Shown piece after piece: positions 15,668 through 22,715 of a DNA stretch of 32,000 nucleotides. A program made the translations under genes and the position numbers. The notes under the pieces are model-generated. The model was not told the origin of the DNA. It ran no database searches and saw only the letters and a list, made by a program, of their open reading frames with translations. The stretch is from the NCBI GenBank assembly GCA_002419215.1, contig DIFQ01000098.1:261-32260 (forward strand), written 5' to 3'. The stretch's first letter is position 1. The number at the start of each line of letters is the position of its first letter. This stretch comes from Syntrophaceae bacterium UBA5744 (GTDB lineage Bacteria > Desulfobacterota > Syntrophia > Syntrophales > UBA2192).

Positions 15668-17071
15668 ATGAGAGACAAGCGCAGATTCCTGAAAACCATA
15701 TCCATGGTGACGCTTCTGGTGTTCTTTTCCATGACGGTCTCGAGCTGCTCCATGTTCAATTCGAACTGGGCCAATCTCAAGTTCTGGTCGAAGAACAAGC
15801 AGTCCGCCATGGATGAAAAGGACGTGAACCGCTTCGTCGCGAAGATTCGCATCCGGCCGGGCAACCCCGAGTCGCACTACCTGCTCGCCTGCTACCACCA
15901 GGAGAGGGGGAAGCACCGGGAAGCGATCTCGGAATTTGCCAAGGTCCTCTTCATCGACTCCTCCCACGTGAAGGCATACAACGGCAAGGGGGTCTCCCAT
16001 GACCGGCTCGGGGAATACGCAATGGCCGAGGACAGCTACCGGACGGCAATCTCCCTGGATCCGAAACTCCATTACGTCTGGAACAACCTGGGGTATTCCT
16101 ACGTGCTGCGGGGCGAATATGCCGAGGCCGTCGTTGCGTTCCGCACGGCCCTCGACCTGAACGAAAAAGAGGGAAGGATCCGCAATAACCTGGCCATGGC
16201 CTATGCCATGACAGGGGACTATGAAAAAGCCTCTCGCGAGTTCGAGCAGGCGGGCGGCGGCGACCGGAGCTACTCTCATCTCAAGATGGCGTCGGTCTAC
16301 TACGAGAAGGCCATGTTCGCGCAGGCCGTCGACAGCTACCGGGCCGCCCTGGCCCTGAACCCCTCCTCCGATGCGGCGAAAAGGGGTTTGGAGGCCTCGG
16401 AAGGCTTGCTGCAGATCGCCGAGGCGGCTGCCGCACACAAGAAGATGGAACAGAAGCGCGCTCTGTTGGAAGAAGACCTGACCGAACCGGTTATCGCCGG
16501 CGTGATCGCAACCGCGCAGAAGGATGAGACGAGCGCCTTGGAGAACTACCAGGCGGCCGTCCGGCTCTACGAGAAGGGCGCCTTCCAGGAAGCGAAGAAG
16601 CAATTCACCCTGGCCCTTTCGGAAAACCCCTCCCTCGCAAGCGCCCGGAAAGGCCTGATCGCTTCGGAGGCCCTGGCCAGGATCTCCGACGCAAGCTCCG
16701 TCAGCAGGCAACCGGTGGACACGCTGAAGGAGATGGCCGCCGGCACGTCGCGCAATGGCAGGACGATCGGGATCGAGGTCTCGAACGGCAACGGCGCCTC
16801 GCACATGGCAAGGGACATTGCGGAATATCTCAAGGCCAAGGGCTTCAAGGTGGTGCGGCTCACCAACGCCGACACCTTCAACCATGCCGAGGGGAGCATC
16901 GTCTACGAGAAGGAATACGAGGAGCTTGCGGGCAAGATCGCAGGAGCGCTTCCCCACATCAAGGATGTGAAACAGACGGGCAAGCTGGACCGGCCGAACG
17001 TGAAGGTGAAGGTCGTCGTGGGGAAGGACCTGGTGTCCCACCGCGAGGAATTCAAGGTTCAGAAGAATTAG
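15668..17071 (+). CDS. TadD-like TPR lipoprotein with C-terminal LytR_C domain
   Basis: A 467-residue predicted outer-membrane or periplasmic lipoprotein. The signal peptide ends in a lipobox at VSSC with C27 lipidated. Residues ~55-330 hold tetratricopeptide repeats (for example AEDSYRTAISLDPKLHYVWN, AVVAFRTALDLNEKEGRIRN). The last ~110 residues resemble the LytR C-terminal (LytR_C) domain: IGIEVSNGNGASHMARDIAE, LKAKGFKVVRLTNAD, then VKVKVVVGKDLV. TadD-type TPR lipoproteins assist secretin assembly; the LytR_C part hints at cell-wall or glycan contact, which is inference. ATG 15668 follows AAGGAGGAG. Confidence 0.88.
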   Translation: MRDKRRFLKTISMVTLLVFFSMTVSSCSMFNSNWANLKFWSKNKQSAMDEKDVNRFVAKIRIRPGNPESHYLLACYHQERGKHREAISEFAKVLFIDSSHVKAYNGKGVSHDRLGEYAMAEDSYRTAISLDPKLHYVWNNLGYSYVLRGEYAEAVVAFRTALDLNEKEGRIRNNLAMAYAMTGDYEKASREFEQAGGGDRSYSHLKMASVYYEKAMFAQAVDSYRAALALNPSSDAAKRGLEASEGLLQIAEAAAAHKKMEQKRALLEEDLTEPVIAGVIATAQKDETSALENYQAAVRLYEKGAFQEAKKQFTLALSENPSLASARKGLIASEALARISDASSVSRQPVDTLKEMAAGTSRNGRTIGIEVSNGNGASHMARDIAEYLKAKGFKVVRLTNADTFNHAEGSIVYEKEYEELAGKIAGALPHIKDVKQTGKLDRPNVKVKVVVGKDLVSHREEFKVQKN

Positions 17072-17110
17072 GGGGGAAAATCCCCCCTTCCCCCCTTTAT
17101 GAAAGGGGGG
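17072..17110. repeat. Paired C/G hairpins after the LytR_C gene
   Basis: GGGGGG/CCCCCC with an AAAAT loop just behind the stop is followed by CCCCCCTTTATGAAAGGGGGG at about 17093-17113. The second hairpin belongs to the dispersed CCCCCTTT/AAAGGGGG family. No T-run follows, so termination is uncertain. Confidence 0.5.
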
Positions 17111-17207
17111 TATAGTCGTGAGGCACCTTGTAAAGGATTCTAAGTCGTAGATTACCACGCCTCGCCAGGCTCGGCTCGTAATGACCCATTATTTTGTACT
17201 GTTCTGG

Positions 17208-17227
17208 ATTCCCGCCTTCGCGGGAAT
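17208..17227. repeat. Short palindromic hairpin repeat (ATTCCCGC family)
   Basis: ATTCCCGC (17208-17215) and GCGGGAAT (17220-17227) around CTTC, flanked by TGG and GAC. It is preceded at 17174 by GCTCGTAATGACCCATT, a motif repeated at 18502 and partly at 12208. Confidence 0.75.
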
Positions 17228-17254
17228 GACGTGTGGTGGCAATCAGGAGAAATT

Positions 17255-18229
17255 ATGACCCATTCATCGAGACGAATTCTCTTCCTTGCGGCCCTGCTGT
17301 GCGTTCTCTGGGCCTTGTCCGGTTGTTCCTGGTGGAACAAGGACCAGGGGCCCATGGAGAGCACCGGCTACAAGAAAATGATGGAGTTGCAGAAACAGAA
17401 AAACGCGGCGATGAGCAAGGAGCCCGATATCTCGAAAAAGCTCGGCGAGCCCGACGCCGAGGAGATGGAGCGGCTGGGGGACCAGTACATCCGGCAGGGA
17501 AACATGAACATGGCCTTCGTCTACTACGACAAGGCCGTCCGGATGGACCCGAAGCGAAGCAGCGCGCACTACAAGATGGGGCGCCTCTACCTCTCGAAGG
17601 GGATGAACGACGAGGCGCTGGGGGAATTCGAGGCCATTCTGAAAGACTTCCCGAAGTACGCCCTTGCGTATGAAGGCAAAGGCCAAGTGTATCTAGCTCA
17701 GGGTAAACTGGACACTGCCATAGGCCAGTTCAAGGAAGCCATTTCGCTGAATCCGGAACTCTGGCAGGCTTACTCGTACATGGGCATCGTCAGCGACCGA
17801 CAGAAGCAGCACAAAGAGGCCATCGGGTATTACCACAAGGCCATCGCCATCAACCCCAAGTCCGGGGCACTCTTCAACAACCTCGGCATGTCGTACTATC
17901 TTGCAGGAGACAACGACAAGGCCCTGCAAGCCTTCATCACGGCAGCGAAGCTGGATCCCCGGGACAAGAAAATATACAACAACATGGGCCTTGCCCTCGG
18001 AAAGCTCGGCCGTTACGACGAGGCCCTCGACGCATTTAAGAAGGCGGAAGACGAGGCATCGGCCTACAACAACCTCGGCTGCATCTACCTGGCGCAGAAG
18101 AAATACCGCGAGGCCTCCGCGGCGTTCCAAAAGGCCGTCGAGCTGAACCCGAAGTACTACGAGAAGGCCAAGGAGAACATGAAGGTCGCCGAAGCGTCGC
18201 TGAAAAAGGAAGAGGCCGCGCAGCAGTAA
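17255..18229 (+). CDS. TPR lipoprotein of the Tad locus
   Basis: A 324-residue protein with a lipoprotein signal ending in LSGC (C24), followed by SWWNKDQ. About seven tetratricopeptide repeats occupy residues ~75-315 (AFVYYDKAVRMDPKRSSAHY, AIGQFKEAISLNPELWQAYS, AIGYYHKAIAINPKSGALFN and others). It likely works in the periplasm on pilus or secretin assembly, like TadD. Start ATG 17255 is fixed by AGGAG five bases upstream; an upstream ATG at 17231 would place extra residues before the signal peptide. The C-terminus is a short charged helix. Confidence 0.87.
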   Translation: MTHSSRRILFLAALLCVLWALSGCSWWNKDQGPMESTGYKKMMELQKQKNAAMSKEPDISKKLGEPDAEEMERLGDQYIRQGNMNMAFVYYDKAVRMDPKRSSAHYKMGRLYLSKGMNDEALGEFEAILKDFPKYALAYEGKGQVYLAQGKLDTAIGQFKEAISLNPELWQAYSYMGIVSDRQKQHKEAIGYYHKAIAINPKSGALFNNLGMSYYLAGDNDKALQAFITAAKLDPRDKKIYNNMGLALGKLGRYDEALDAFKKAEDEASAYNNLGCIYLAQKKYREASAAFQKAVELNPKYYEKAKENMKVAEASLKKEEAAQQ

Positions 18230-18558
18230 GGAAGGGGATTTTTCCCCTCACCCCGACCCTCTCCCGCGGCGGGGAGAGGGAGACTATGGAAAGGGTTTCT
18301 GAGGCTCGACTCCTAAGAAACAACTCTTTCGTTTCCCCTCCCTCGACGGGAGGGGATAAAGGGGAGGGTGAATGATTTCAAGACCCCCTCACCCCTGCCC
18401 CGTTCGACAGGCTCACGGCCCTGAGCGAGTCGAAGGGCTCTCCCGCGAAGGGGAGAGGGTGTTTCTTCCATCGATAACCCCGGACGAAGTCGGGGTCTGT
18501 AGCTCGTAATGACCCATTGTTTTTGAACTGTTTCTAGAAGCATCCCGGAGCTGCGGCG
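18230..18558. repeat. Repeat-filled intergenic region with composite element B, copy 1
   Basis: No gene is supported in this 329-base gap. A CTCTCCC/GGGAGAG hairpin lies at 18260-18282. A composite element runs from about 18309 to 18459: TCCTAAGAAAC, TTTCCCCTCCCTCGACGGGA with its pairing arm, AAGGGGAGGGTGAA, then GTTCGACAGGCTCACGG and GAGTCGAAGGGCTC. The whole block is found inverted at 22036-22210 and partly in the same direction at 24100-24150. CCCCGGACGAAGTCGGGG near 18479 is a further hairpin. Confidence 0.65.
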
Positions 18559-18717
18559 ATGGTCGAATACGGCTTGCTCGCATCCAAGGCATCGGACTTC
18601 CTGGGTGATTTCTTCTGGCAGATGAAAATTCTCCTGGGCTCGATGCCCCTGTGGCAGATGATCGGCGCCGGCGTCGTCCTTGTTGTACTCCTTCACTGGC
18701 TCCTCAAAAGTCGTTGA
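18559..18717 (+). CDS. Small single-pass membrane protein (52 aa)
   Basis: A 52-residue protein, MVEYGLLASKASDFLGDFFW and onward, with an amphipathic aromatic N-terminal half and a clear C-terminal membrane helix (MIGAGVVLVVLLHWLLKSR, residues 34-52). GGAG lies eight bases before ATG 18559. It sits between two TPR genes in the same direction, so it probably belongs to the Tad accessory set. No family is recognised. Confidence 0.55.
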   Translation: MVEYGLLASKASDFLGDFFWQMKILLGSMPLWQMIGAGVVLVVLLHWLLKSR

Positions 18718-18800
18718 TCTTTCCCGCCATTTGAAATAAACACTGGACGGAACACAATTTCACGCGCTTTCCCGCGGGCAAGCCGGCAGAGATTTATCGT

Positions 18801-20327
18801 ATGGCGGCGGATGTCAAGGCAGTATTCCTCGAAGTCCTGAAGAAAATCTGTTCATTGTGCGGAAGCGCCCTGGAACGGCATCCCGCCATACAGGTTTTCT
18901 TTGCCGTAATCACCCCTCTTGTCCTGTTTTTCTGCCTTATTATACTTACTCTCTCTCCTTTCAAAAACGGCCCCCTCTCGATGCTCTTGCTCGTCGCCTT
19001 CGCGGCAAGCGCGCTCATCGCGCTGCAGACGATCTACGCGAAGATCATCCGCCCAAGGCAGCAAAACAGCTTTGCGGCCATGGTGATGTATGTCGAAAAA
19101 GAGTTGTCCGATCCCTCCCGGCCCCTCCAACGGTCCGCGTGGGAAGACCATGCGAATAAACTGGGGCTCGACCCGCAGGATTTCATTAATACCCTGGATA
19201 CCGGGACTGAATATCAAAAGGGCCTGCGGGCGCTGATGGGGCAGCGATACGATGACGCGATTTCCTTCTTCAAGGGTATTGCGGAAACGCAGCAGGCTGA
19301 AAAGGCCCGGATGAATTTATTGCTGGGGAATGCCTATGCGATCAGGACTCAGCCTCGGGAGGCCCTTGCCGCTTATGAGACTGCTGCCGGCCTGGATCCC
19401 GAGGGTTTCCATGCCTGGAGCGGCAAGGGCAAATGCCTGATTGAACTGGGGAGGCATGAGGAGGCTCTCGAGGCCTTGAACAAAGCGACCGCGCTGGATC
19501 CAAAAGTCCCGGATGTTTGGCGATGCAAAGGCAAAACCCTTCAGAAGCTCGGACGGCATCGGGATGCCCTGCAGGCGCTGGAAAAGGCGATCGGGCTGAA
19601 TCGCCCCGGCGATGCGGATACGTGGAAACGAAAGGGCATCTCTCTCGGGGCGATCGGCCATTTCAGGGAAGCGCTGGATGCATGCAAAACGTCGATCGAG
19701 ATGGATCCTGACGATGCCGAAAGCTGGAAATACAAGGGAGCCGCCCTGGTGAATCTTGGACGCAACAAGGATGCTCGAGCGGCCTTTGACCGATCTCTGG
19801 CATTAAATCCCGAAGACGGTGAGACGTGGAAATTCAAGGGGATTGCGCTCGAGAATCTGGATCGGCTCGATGAAGCGGTCGAGGCCTACACGAAGGCGAT
19901 GGAGCTGAACCCGGATGATGCGGATGCATGGAAATATAAAGGCATGGTGTTTCTGGGGACGAAGCGATACGAAGATGCGCTTGCCGCCTTCGACCGGATT
20001 CCCGAAGGCTACGATCGATGGAAATACCGGGGGATGGCCCTCGCAGAGCTGCAACGCCACGAGGAATCCCAGGCCGAGCTGGAGAAGGCCGACGCGGAGA
20101 GGCCCGAGCAGGCCGAGATCTGGTTCTGGAAAGGGCAGGTATTGCAGCGAACGAACCGGCCCAAGGAGGCGATCCTGGCCTATCATCACGCAATCCAGAT
20201 CAAGCCGGATTATGCCGAGTCCTGGGAAAACATCGCGGCAATCATGACGAGTCTCGGGCGCAATCAGGATGCCGTCAACGCATTGGACAAGGCAAGAAAA
20301 ATAGCCGAGTCCCGAAGTCAGAAGTAA
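18801..20327 (+). CDS. Membrane-anchored TPR protein
   Basis: A 508-residue protein. Two membrane helices near residues 28-50 and 59-76 anchor it. The rest is about ten tetratricopeptide repeats with an unusually regular W-K-x-K-G start: DTWKRKGISLGAIGHFREAL, ESWKYKGAALVNLGRNKDAR, ETWKFKGIALENLDRLDEAV, DAWKYKGMVFLGTKRYEDAL. Such arrays are protein-binding scaffolds. With both helices close to the N-terminus, the TPR part may face the cytoplasm, unlike the two lipoproteins before it. No strong ribosome binding site is visible before ATG 18801. A terminator-like hairpin follows the stop. Confidence 0.88.
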   Translation: MAADVKAVFLEVLKKICSLCGSALERHPAIQVFFAVITPLVLFFCLIILTLSPFKNGPLSMLLLVAFAASALIALQTIYAKIIRPRQQNSFAAMVMYVEKELSDPSRPLQRSAWEDHANKLGLDPQDFINTLDTGTEYQKGLRALMGQRYDDAISFFKGIAETQQAEKARMNLLLGNAYAIRTQPREALAAYETAAGLDPEGFHAWSGKGKCLIELGRHEEALEALNKATALDPKVPDVWRCKGKTLQKLGRHRDALQALEKAIGLNRPGDADTWKRKGISLGAIGHFREALDACKTSIEMDPDDAESWKYKGAALVNLGRNKDARAAFDRSLALNPEDGETWKFKGIALENLDRLDEAVEAYTKAMELNPDDADAWKYKGMVFLGTKRYEDALAAFDRIPEGYDRWKYRGMALAELQRHEESQAELEKADAERPEQAEIWFWKGQVLQRTNRPKEAILAYHHAIQIKPDYAESWENIAAIMTSLGRNQDAVNALDKARKIAESRSQK

Positions 20328-20360
20328 GTTCACTCGACCGAGGGCCGCCCCTGGATTTCT

Positions 20361-20392
20361 AAATTCCCGGCTCCTTGATGCAGGGAATTTTT
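20361..20392 (+). terminator. Possible intrinsic terminator after the TPR gene
   Basis: AAATTCCC (20361-20368) pairs with GGGAATTT (20383-20390) around a 14-base loop, followed by TT. It starts 33 bases after the stop at 20327. The loop is long and the T-run short, so strength is uncertain. Confidence 0.4.
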
Positions 20393-20433
20393 AATCACTA
20401 CGGGTACAATTCCCCGAAGCTTGCTTCGAATCT

Positions 20434-20485
20434 GTCATTCTCTCGAAAGAGGGAATCCAAGATGGATGCCCGTTTTCACGGGCAT
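20434..20485. repeat. Head-to-head pair of palindromic hairpin repeats
   Basis: 20434-20459 is an inverted copy of the TGGATTCCC family (reverse complement starts TGGATTCCCTC, loop TTTC). 20464-20488 is a direct copy with diverged arms ATGCCCGT/ACGGGCAT (20466-20473 and 20478-20485) and loop TTTC, ending ATGAC. The paired inverted arrangement recalls BIME-type REP pairs. Confidence 0.7.
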
Positions 20486-20615
20486 GACATTCCTGTTCGA
20501 TACCCCACAGCGCCTGATGTGAGCCTGTCGAACGTTGCTGCGGGGTAGTTCATTCCATCCATCCGGAACCGGATCCCACCGTTTGTACAGTCGCACCAGT
20601 CCAGACCGGTCCACA

Positions 20616-20633
20616 ATGGGACGTCTGTCCCAT
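20616..20633. promoter_or_regulatory. Palindrome, candidate activator (enhancer) site
   Basis: ATGGGAC-GTCT-GTCCCAT is a perfect 7-bp inverted repeat with a 4-base spacer. It lies about 150 bases upstream of the sigma-54 promoter at 20781, the usual distance for an NtrC-family enhancer site. The activator is not known; I did not find the same motif upstream of the other sigma-54 promoters. Confidence 0.4.
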
Positions 20634-20780
20634 CTTTCTGGAATCATTCATTTATTGAATGCGATGGTCCCCTGTGGCACTGTGACGCATGTCCCCACCT
20701 TTTGTGACCTGTCGATAGGGTGTCGGCGCAACATGTTGAATTTATAGAACAAGCTGATGAAATGCCTCGTCCCATCCCCC

Positions 20781-20796
20781 TGGCACATCCGGTGCT
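20781..20796 (+). promoter_or_regulatory. Sigma-54 promoter without an assigned gene
   Basis: TGGCACATCCGGTGCT: GG at 20782-20783 and GC at 20794-20795, exactly 12 bases apart, full TGGCA -24 element. Predicted start near 20807. The only frame close by is the 48-codon one at 20844; otherwise the product may be a small RNA or the 21256 gene with a leader of about 450 bases. Confidence 0.72.
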
Positions 20797-20843
20797 CTTT
20801 GAAAAGGCCGGCAGAATCGTTTATGGGACAGGGAAATGGGATC

Positions 20844-20990
20844 ATGACAAGGGGAACGGAGCAGGATTTATCGCTCGCTGCAAAACGGCTCGGCAATGAA
20901 GGGGCCACCTCAGCCGATAGTCGGCAGAGCGTCGACGGATGCGCCCGGATGCTGCGAATTATGCTCCTAAGAAACTTTCATTCCCGGTAG
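20844..20990 (+). CDS. Possible 48-residue protein behind the orphan sigma-54 promoter
   Basis: A short frame (MTRGTEQDLSLAAKRLGNEG and onward) that begins about 37 bases after the predicted transcript start, with AGGGA around nine bases upstream. It has no known motif. Its last third runs through a TCCTAAGAAAC sequence also seen at a repeat edge near 18310, which lowers confidence that it is a selected protein. A non-coding RNA here is an alternative. Confidence 0.28.
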   Translation: MTRGTEQDLSLAAKRLGNEGATSADSRQSVDGCARMLRIMLLRNFHSR

Positions 20991-21035
20991 AGTCGGGCAC
21001 AGCAATCATGAAAGCGATCCAGCTGTTTCTAAAAA

Positions 21036-21146
21036 GGTCATTGCGAGCCGCGCCTCGTGAGGTGTGGCAATCCACGATTCAGAATGAAATAACGAAGATC
21101 GCCACGCGGAGTTTATCCTGAGCCTGTCGAAGGGCTCGCGATGACC
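21036..21146. repeat. 111-bp foldback (MITE-like) element
   Basis: Ends GGTCATTGCGAGC (21036-21048) and GCTCGCGATGACC (21134-21146) are inverted repeats with one mismatch in 13. Inside, GTGGCAATC (near 21063) pairs with GATCGCCAC (near 21090) with one mismatch. A shorter related inverted pair GGGTCAT/ATGACCC lies at 21204-21226. No coding content. Confidence 0.65.
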
Positions 21147-21255
21147 CTTGGTTTAGATTCCGCTGGCATGCTTCTTCTAACTAATAACACCGGGCATTAC
21201 AGGGGGTCATGAGCCCGCAATGACCCTTCAATACCAGTAATGAAAGAAGGACTTC

Positions 21256-22032
21256 ATGGATATTTTCCAGAAACTCAGGGATGCCGAGTACGCGCTGAAG
21301 GACCATGTCGAGGCCGCGCTGGAGGAAAGAATCGGGCCCGACTGGATAGCCCGCTGCGGCATTGGGGAGGACCGCCTCGATGCGTGGAGAAGGAGAAGGG
21401 ACGCCGCGGACCCGGATGGCGAAGGGCCCGGCGAGCGGCTGATCGCTTACTGTGATCTCCCGGATCTTGCGCTCATCCTTCGCGAGCACTGGAGCGCCGT
21501 CTTTTCGGATGTCTTCGGGGACCTCGCCACCATGGAGGCTTATCTCCACGTCCTCGAGCGATATCGGGACTCCGGAAGGCGGGAGCTGTGGATGTATGAA
21601 AAGTGCCTGATCTACGGCATCTCGGGGGAGATCCTCGCGAGGATAGCGCTGCACCGCCAACGCAGGGAGACTGCGGAGGACTATTTTCCGAGGATCGACG
21701 AGGTCCTGGACAACATGGGCAACCGCTGGGTCTGCGGCATGGGGAAGATGGTCTTCACCAAGGCCGTGCTCAAGCCGGGCGACGATCTGGAGATTGTCGT
21801 GAAGGTTTTCGATCCCGACAACTGGACCCTTCAATACGGGTTAAAGCCGGACAGCAGTCTCGAGATCTCCTGGGGTGATTCGAACCGTCTCTTTTATCGG
21901 GTGAAGGATTCCGACGTGAAACATCCGTTTTTCGTGACCCTGCTTGTCCGCAGCAGCCGCAACTACCACGCCATGGGGTCCTTTGACGATTTCGTGAATC
22001 TGGGCTACGCCGTCGTGCCGCAGAAAAAGTGA
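21256..22032 (+). CDS. Protein of unknown function, possibly a degenerate Swt1-type HEPN-like protein
   Basis: A 258-residue protein I do not firmly recognise. Residues 1-125 are helical: an N-terminal helix LRDAEYALKDHVEAALEER, a charged linker, LIAYCDLPDLALILREHWSA and LERYRDSGRRELWMYEKC. This order and spacing recall Swt1-type HEPN domains, but the RNxxxH catalytic motif would read RDSGRR, lacking the His, so nuclease activity is doubtful. Residues ~170-258 look beta-rich (LEIVVKVFDP, FFVTLLVRSS). AAGGA lies six bases before ATG 21256. Neighbours are repeats on both sides. Confidence 0.75.
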   Translation: MDIFQKLRDAEYALKDHVEAALEERIGPDWIARCGIGEDRLDAWRRRRDAADPDGEGPGERLIAYCDLPDLALILREHWSAVFSDVFGDLATMEAYLHVLERYRDSGRRELWMYEKCLIYGISGEILARIALHRQRRETAEDYFPRIDEVLDNMGNRWVCGMGKMVFTKAVLKPGDDLEIVVKVFDPDNWTLQYGLKPDSSLEISWGDSNRLFYRVKDSDVKHPFFVTLLVRSSRNYHAMGSFDDFVNLGYAVVPQKK

Positions 22033-22035
22033 CGC

Positions 22036-22210
22036 CATCTCCCTTTCGCGGGAGAGCCCTTCGACCGGCCCTTTGGCTGGCTCAGGGTCGTGAGTTTGTC
22101 GAATCGACTCAGGGTCATGAGTTTATCGAACGGGGCAGGGGGGTCTTGAAATTATTCACCCTCCCCTTTATCCCCTCCCGTCGAGGGAGGGGAAACGAGA
22201 GTGCTGTTTC
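22036..22210. repeat. Composite element B, copy 2 (inverted)
   Basis: Its sequence matches the reverse complement of 18309-18459: CTCCC/GGGAG hairpin, GAGCCCTTCGAC, TTATCGAACGGGGCAGGGG, GGTCTTGAAAT, TTCACCCTCCCCTTTATCCC, CTCCCGTCGAGGGAGGGGAAA and TTTCTTGGGAG. An internal ACTCAGGGTC(A/G)TGAGTTT(A/G)TCGAA unit is duplicated here at about 22080-22135. The right edge runs into the ribosome binding site of the 49-residue gene at 22224. Confidence 0.65.
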
Positions 22211-22223
22211 TTGGGAGAAGCAC

Positions 22224-22373
22224 ATGACTAAAGAGGATTTGCTGGCGATCTTGAAAAAGCTCCTGCGCACGGAGCGTACCCTGGACTTTCTGAACCGTCT
22301 GGACGAGGAAGACGTCAGGACCCTGATCGTCTGCATCCGGGACAGACTGGAACGGGAGAGCCGGGACCACTGA
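22224..22373 (+). CDS. Small helical protein (49 aa)
   Basis: A 49-residue charged, helical protein: MTKEDLLAILKKLLRTERTL then DFLNRLDEEDVRTLIVCIRD and a basic tail. GGGAGAA lies before ATG 22224. The heptad-like leucine spacing suggests a coiled-coil or protein-binding role. No family is recognised. It could be read with the 258-residue gene upstream, though a repeat of 190 bases lies between. Confidence 0.55.
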   Translation: MTKEDLLAILKKLLRTERTLDFLNRLDEEDVRTLIVCIRDRLERESRDH

Positions 22374-22641
22374 AGCCCCCCGCCTTCGTTTACTCTCCAC
22401 GCCGGTCCGCCCCGGGCGGACGGCATACACTCGTTTTCATCGCAGTAGCCCTTCCCGACTTCGCCCCCCGTATTCGACCAGTCCATAATGGCAGGCCTCT
22501 TTTATCCTTCCGTAATTACATGACAATTTTCTTTTCGCATGGCCGTTTCGAATGCCCTCCATTTGCAGTCACGCCTCCATGCCACGCACCTTTTTACGAT
22601 AACCACTCGATAATTAAAGACATTTCGAGCCGTTCCCGTCT
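22374..22641. other. Intergenic region upstream of the second cpaF
   Basis: No gene is supported. A GTCCGCC/GGCGGAC hairpin with a 3-base loop lies at 22405-22421 without a T-run. The remainder becomes AT-richer toward the sigma-54 promoter and could hold activator sites; no clear inverted repeat stood out. Confidence 0.4.
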
Positions 22642-22657
22642 AGGCACATTCGGTGCT
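22642..22657 (+). promoter_or_regulatory. Sigma-54 promoter of the second cpaF
   Basis: AGGCACATTCGGTGCT: GG at 22643-22644 and GC at 22655-22656, 12 bases apart. Spacer and -12 region (TTCGGTGCTC) are almost identical to those at 20781 and 28002. Predicted start near 22668, about 48 bases before ATG 22716, a typical leader length. Confidence 0.72.
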
Positions 22658-22715
22658 CACAGGGGTATGCAGAACGAGTGAGACATCACGCAAACACGAA
22701 CAGGAGGTTTTCATA

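Noticed and set aside
15527..17158. 543-codon open frame on the minus strand
   Set aside because: It lies opposite the TPR/LytR_C lipoprotein gene, has no recognisable domain and an unnatural composition rich in His, Arg, Gly and Val typical of antisense frames in GC-rich genes.
20674..20690. Sigma-54-like TGGCAC near 20675
   Set aside because: GG and GC are 11 rather than 12 bases apart; the consensus site at 20781 is better.
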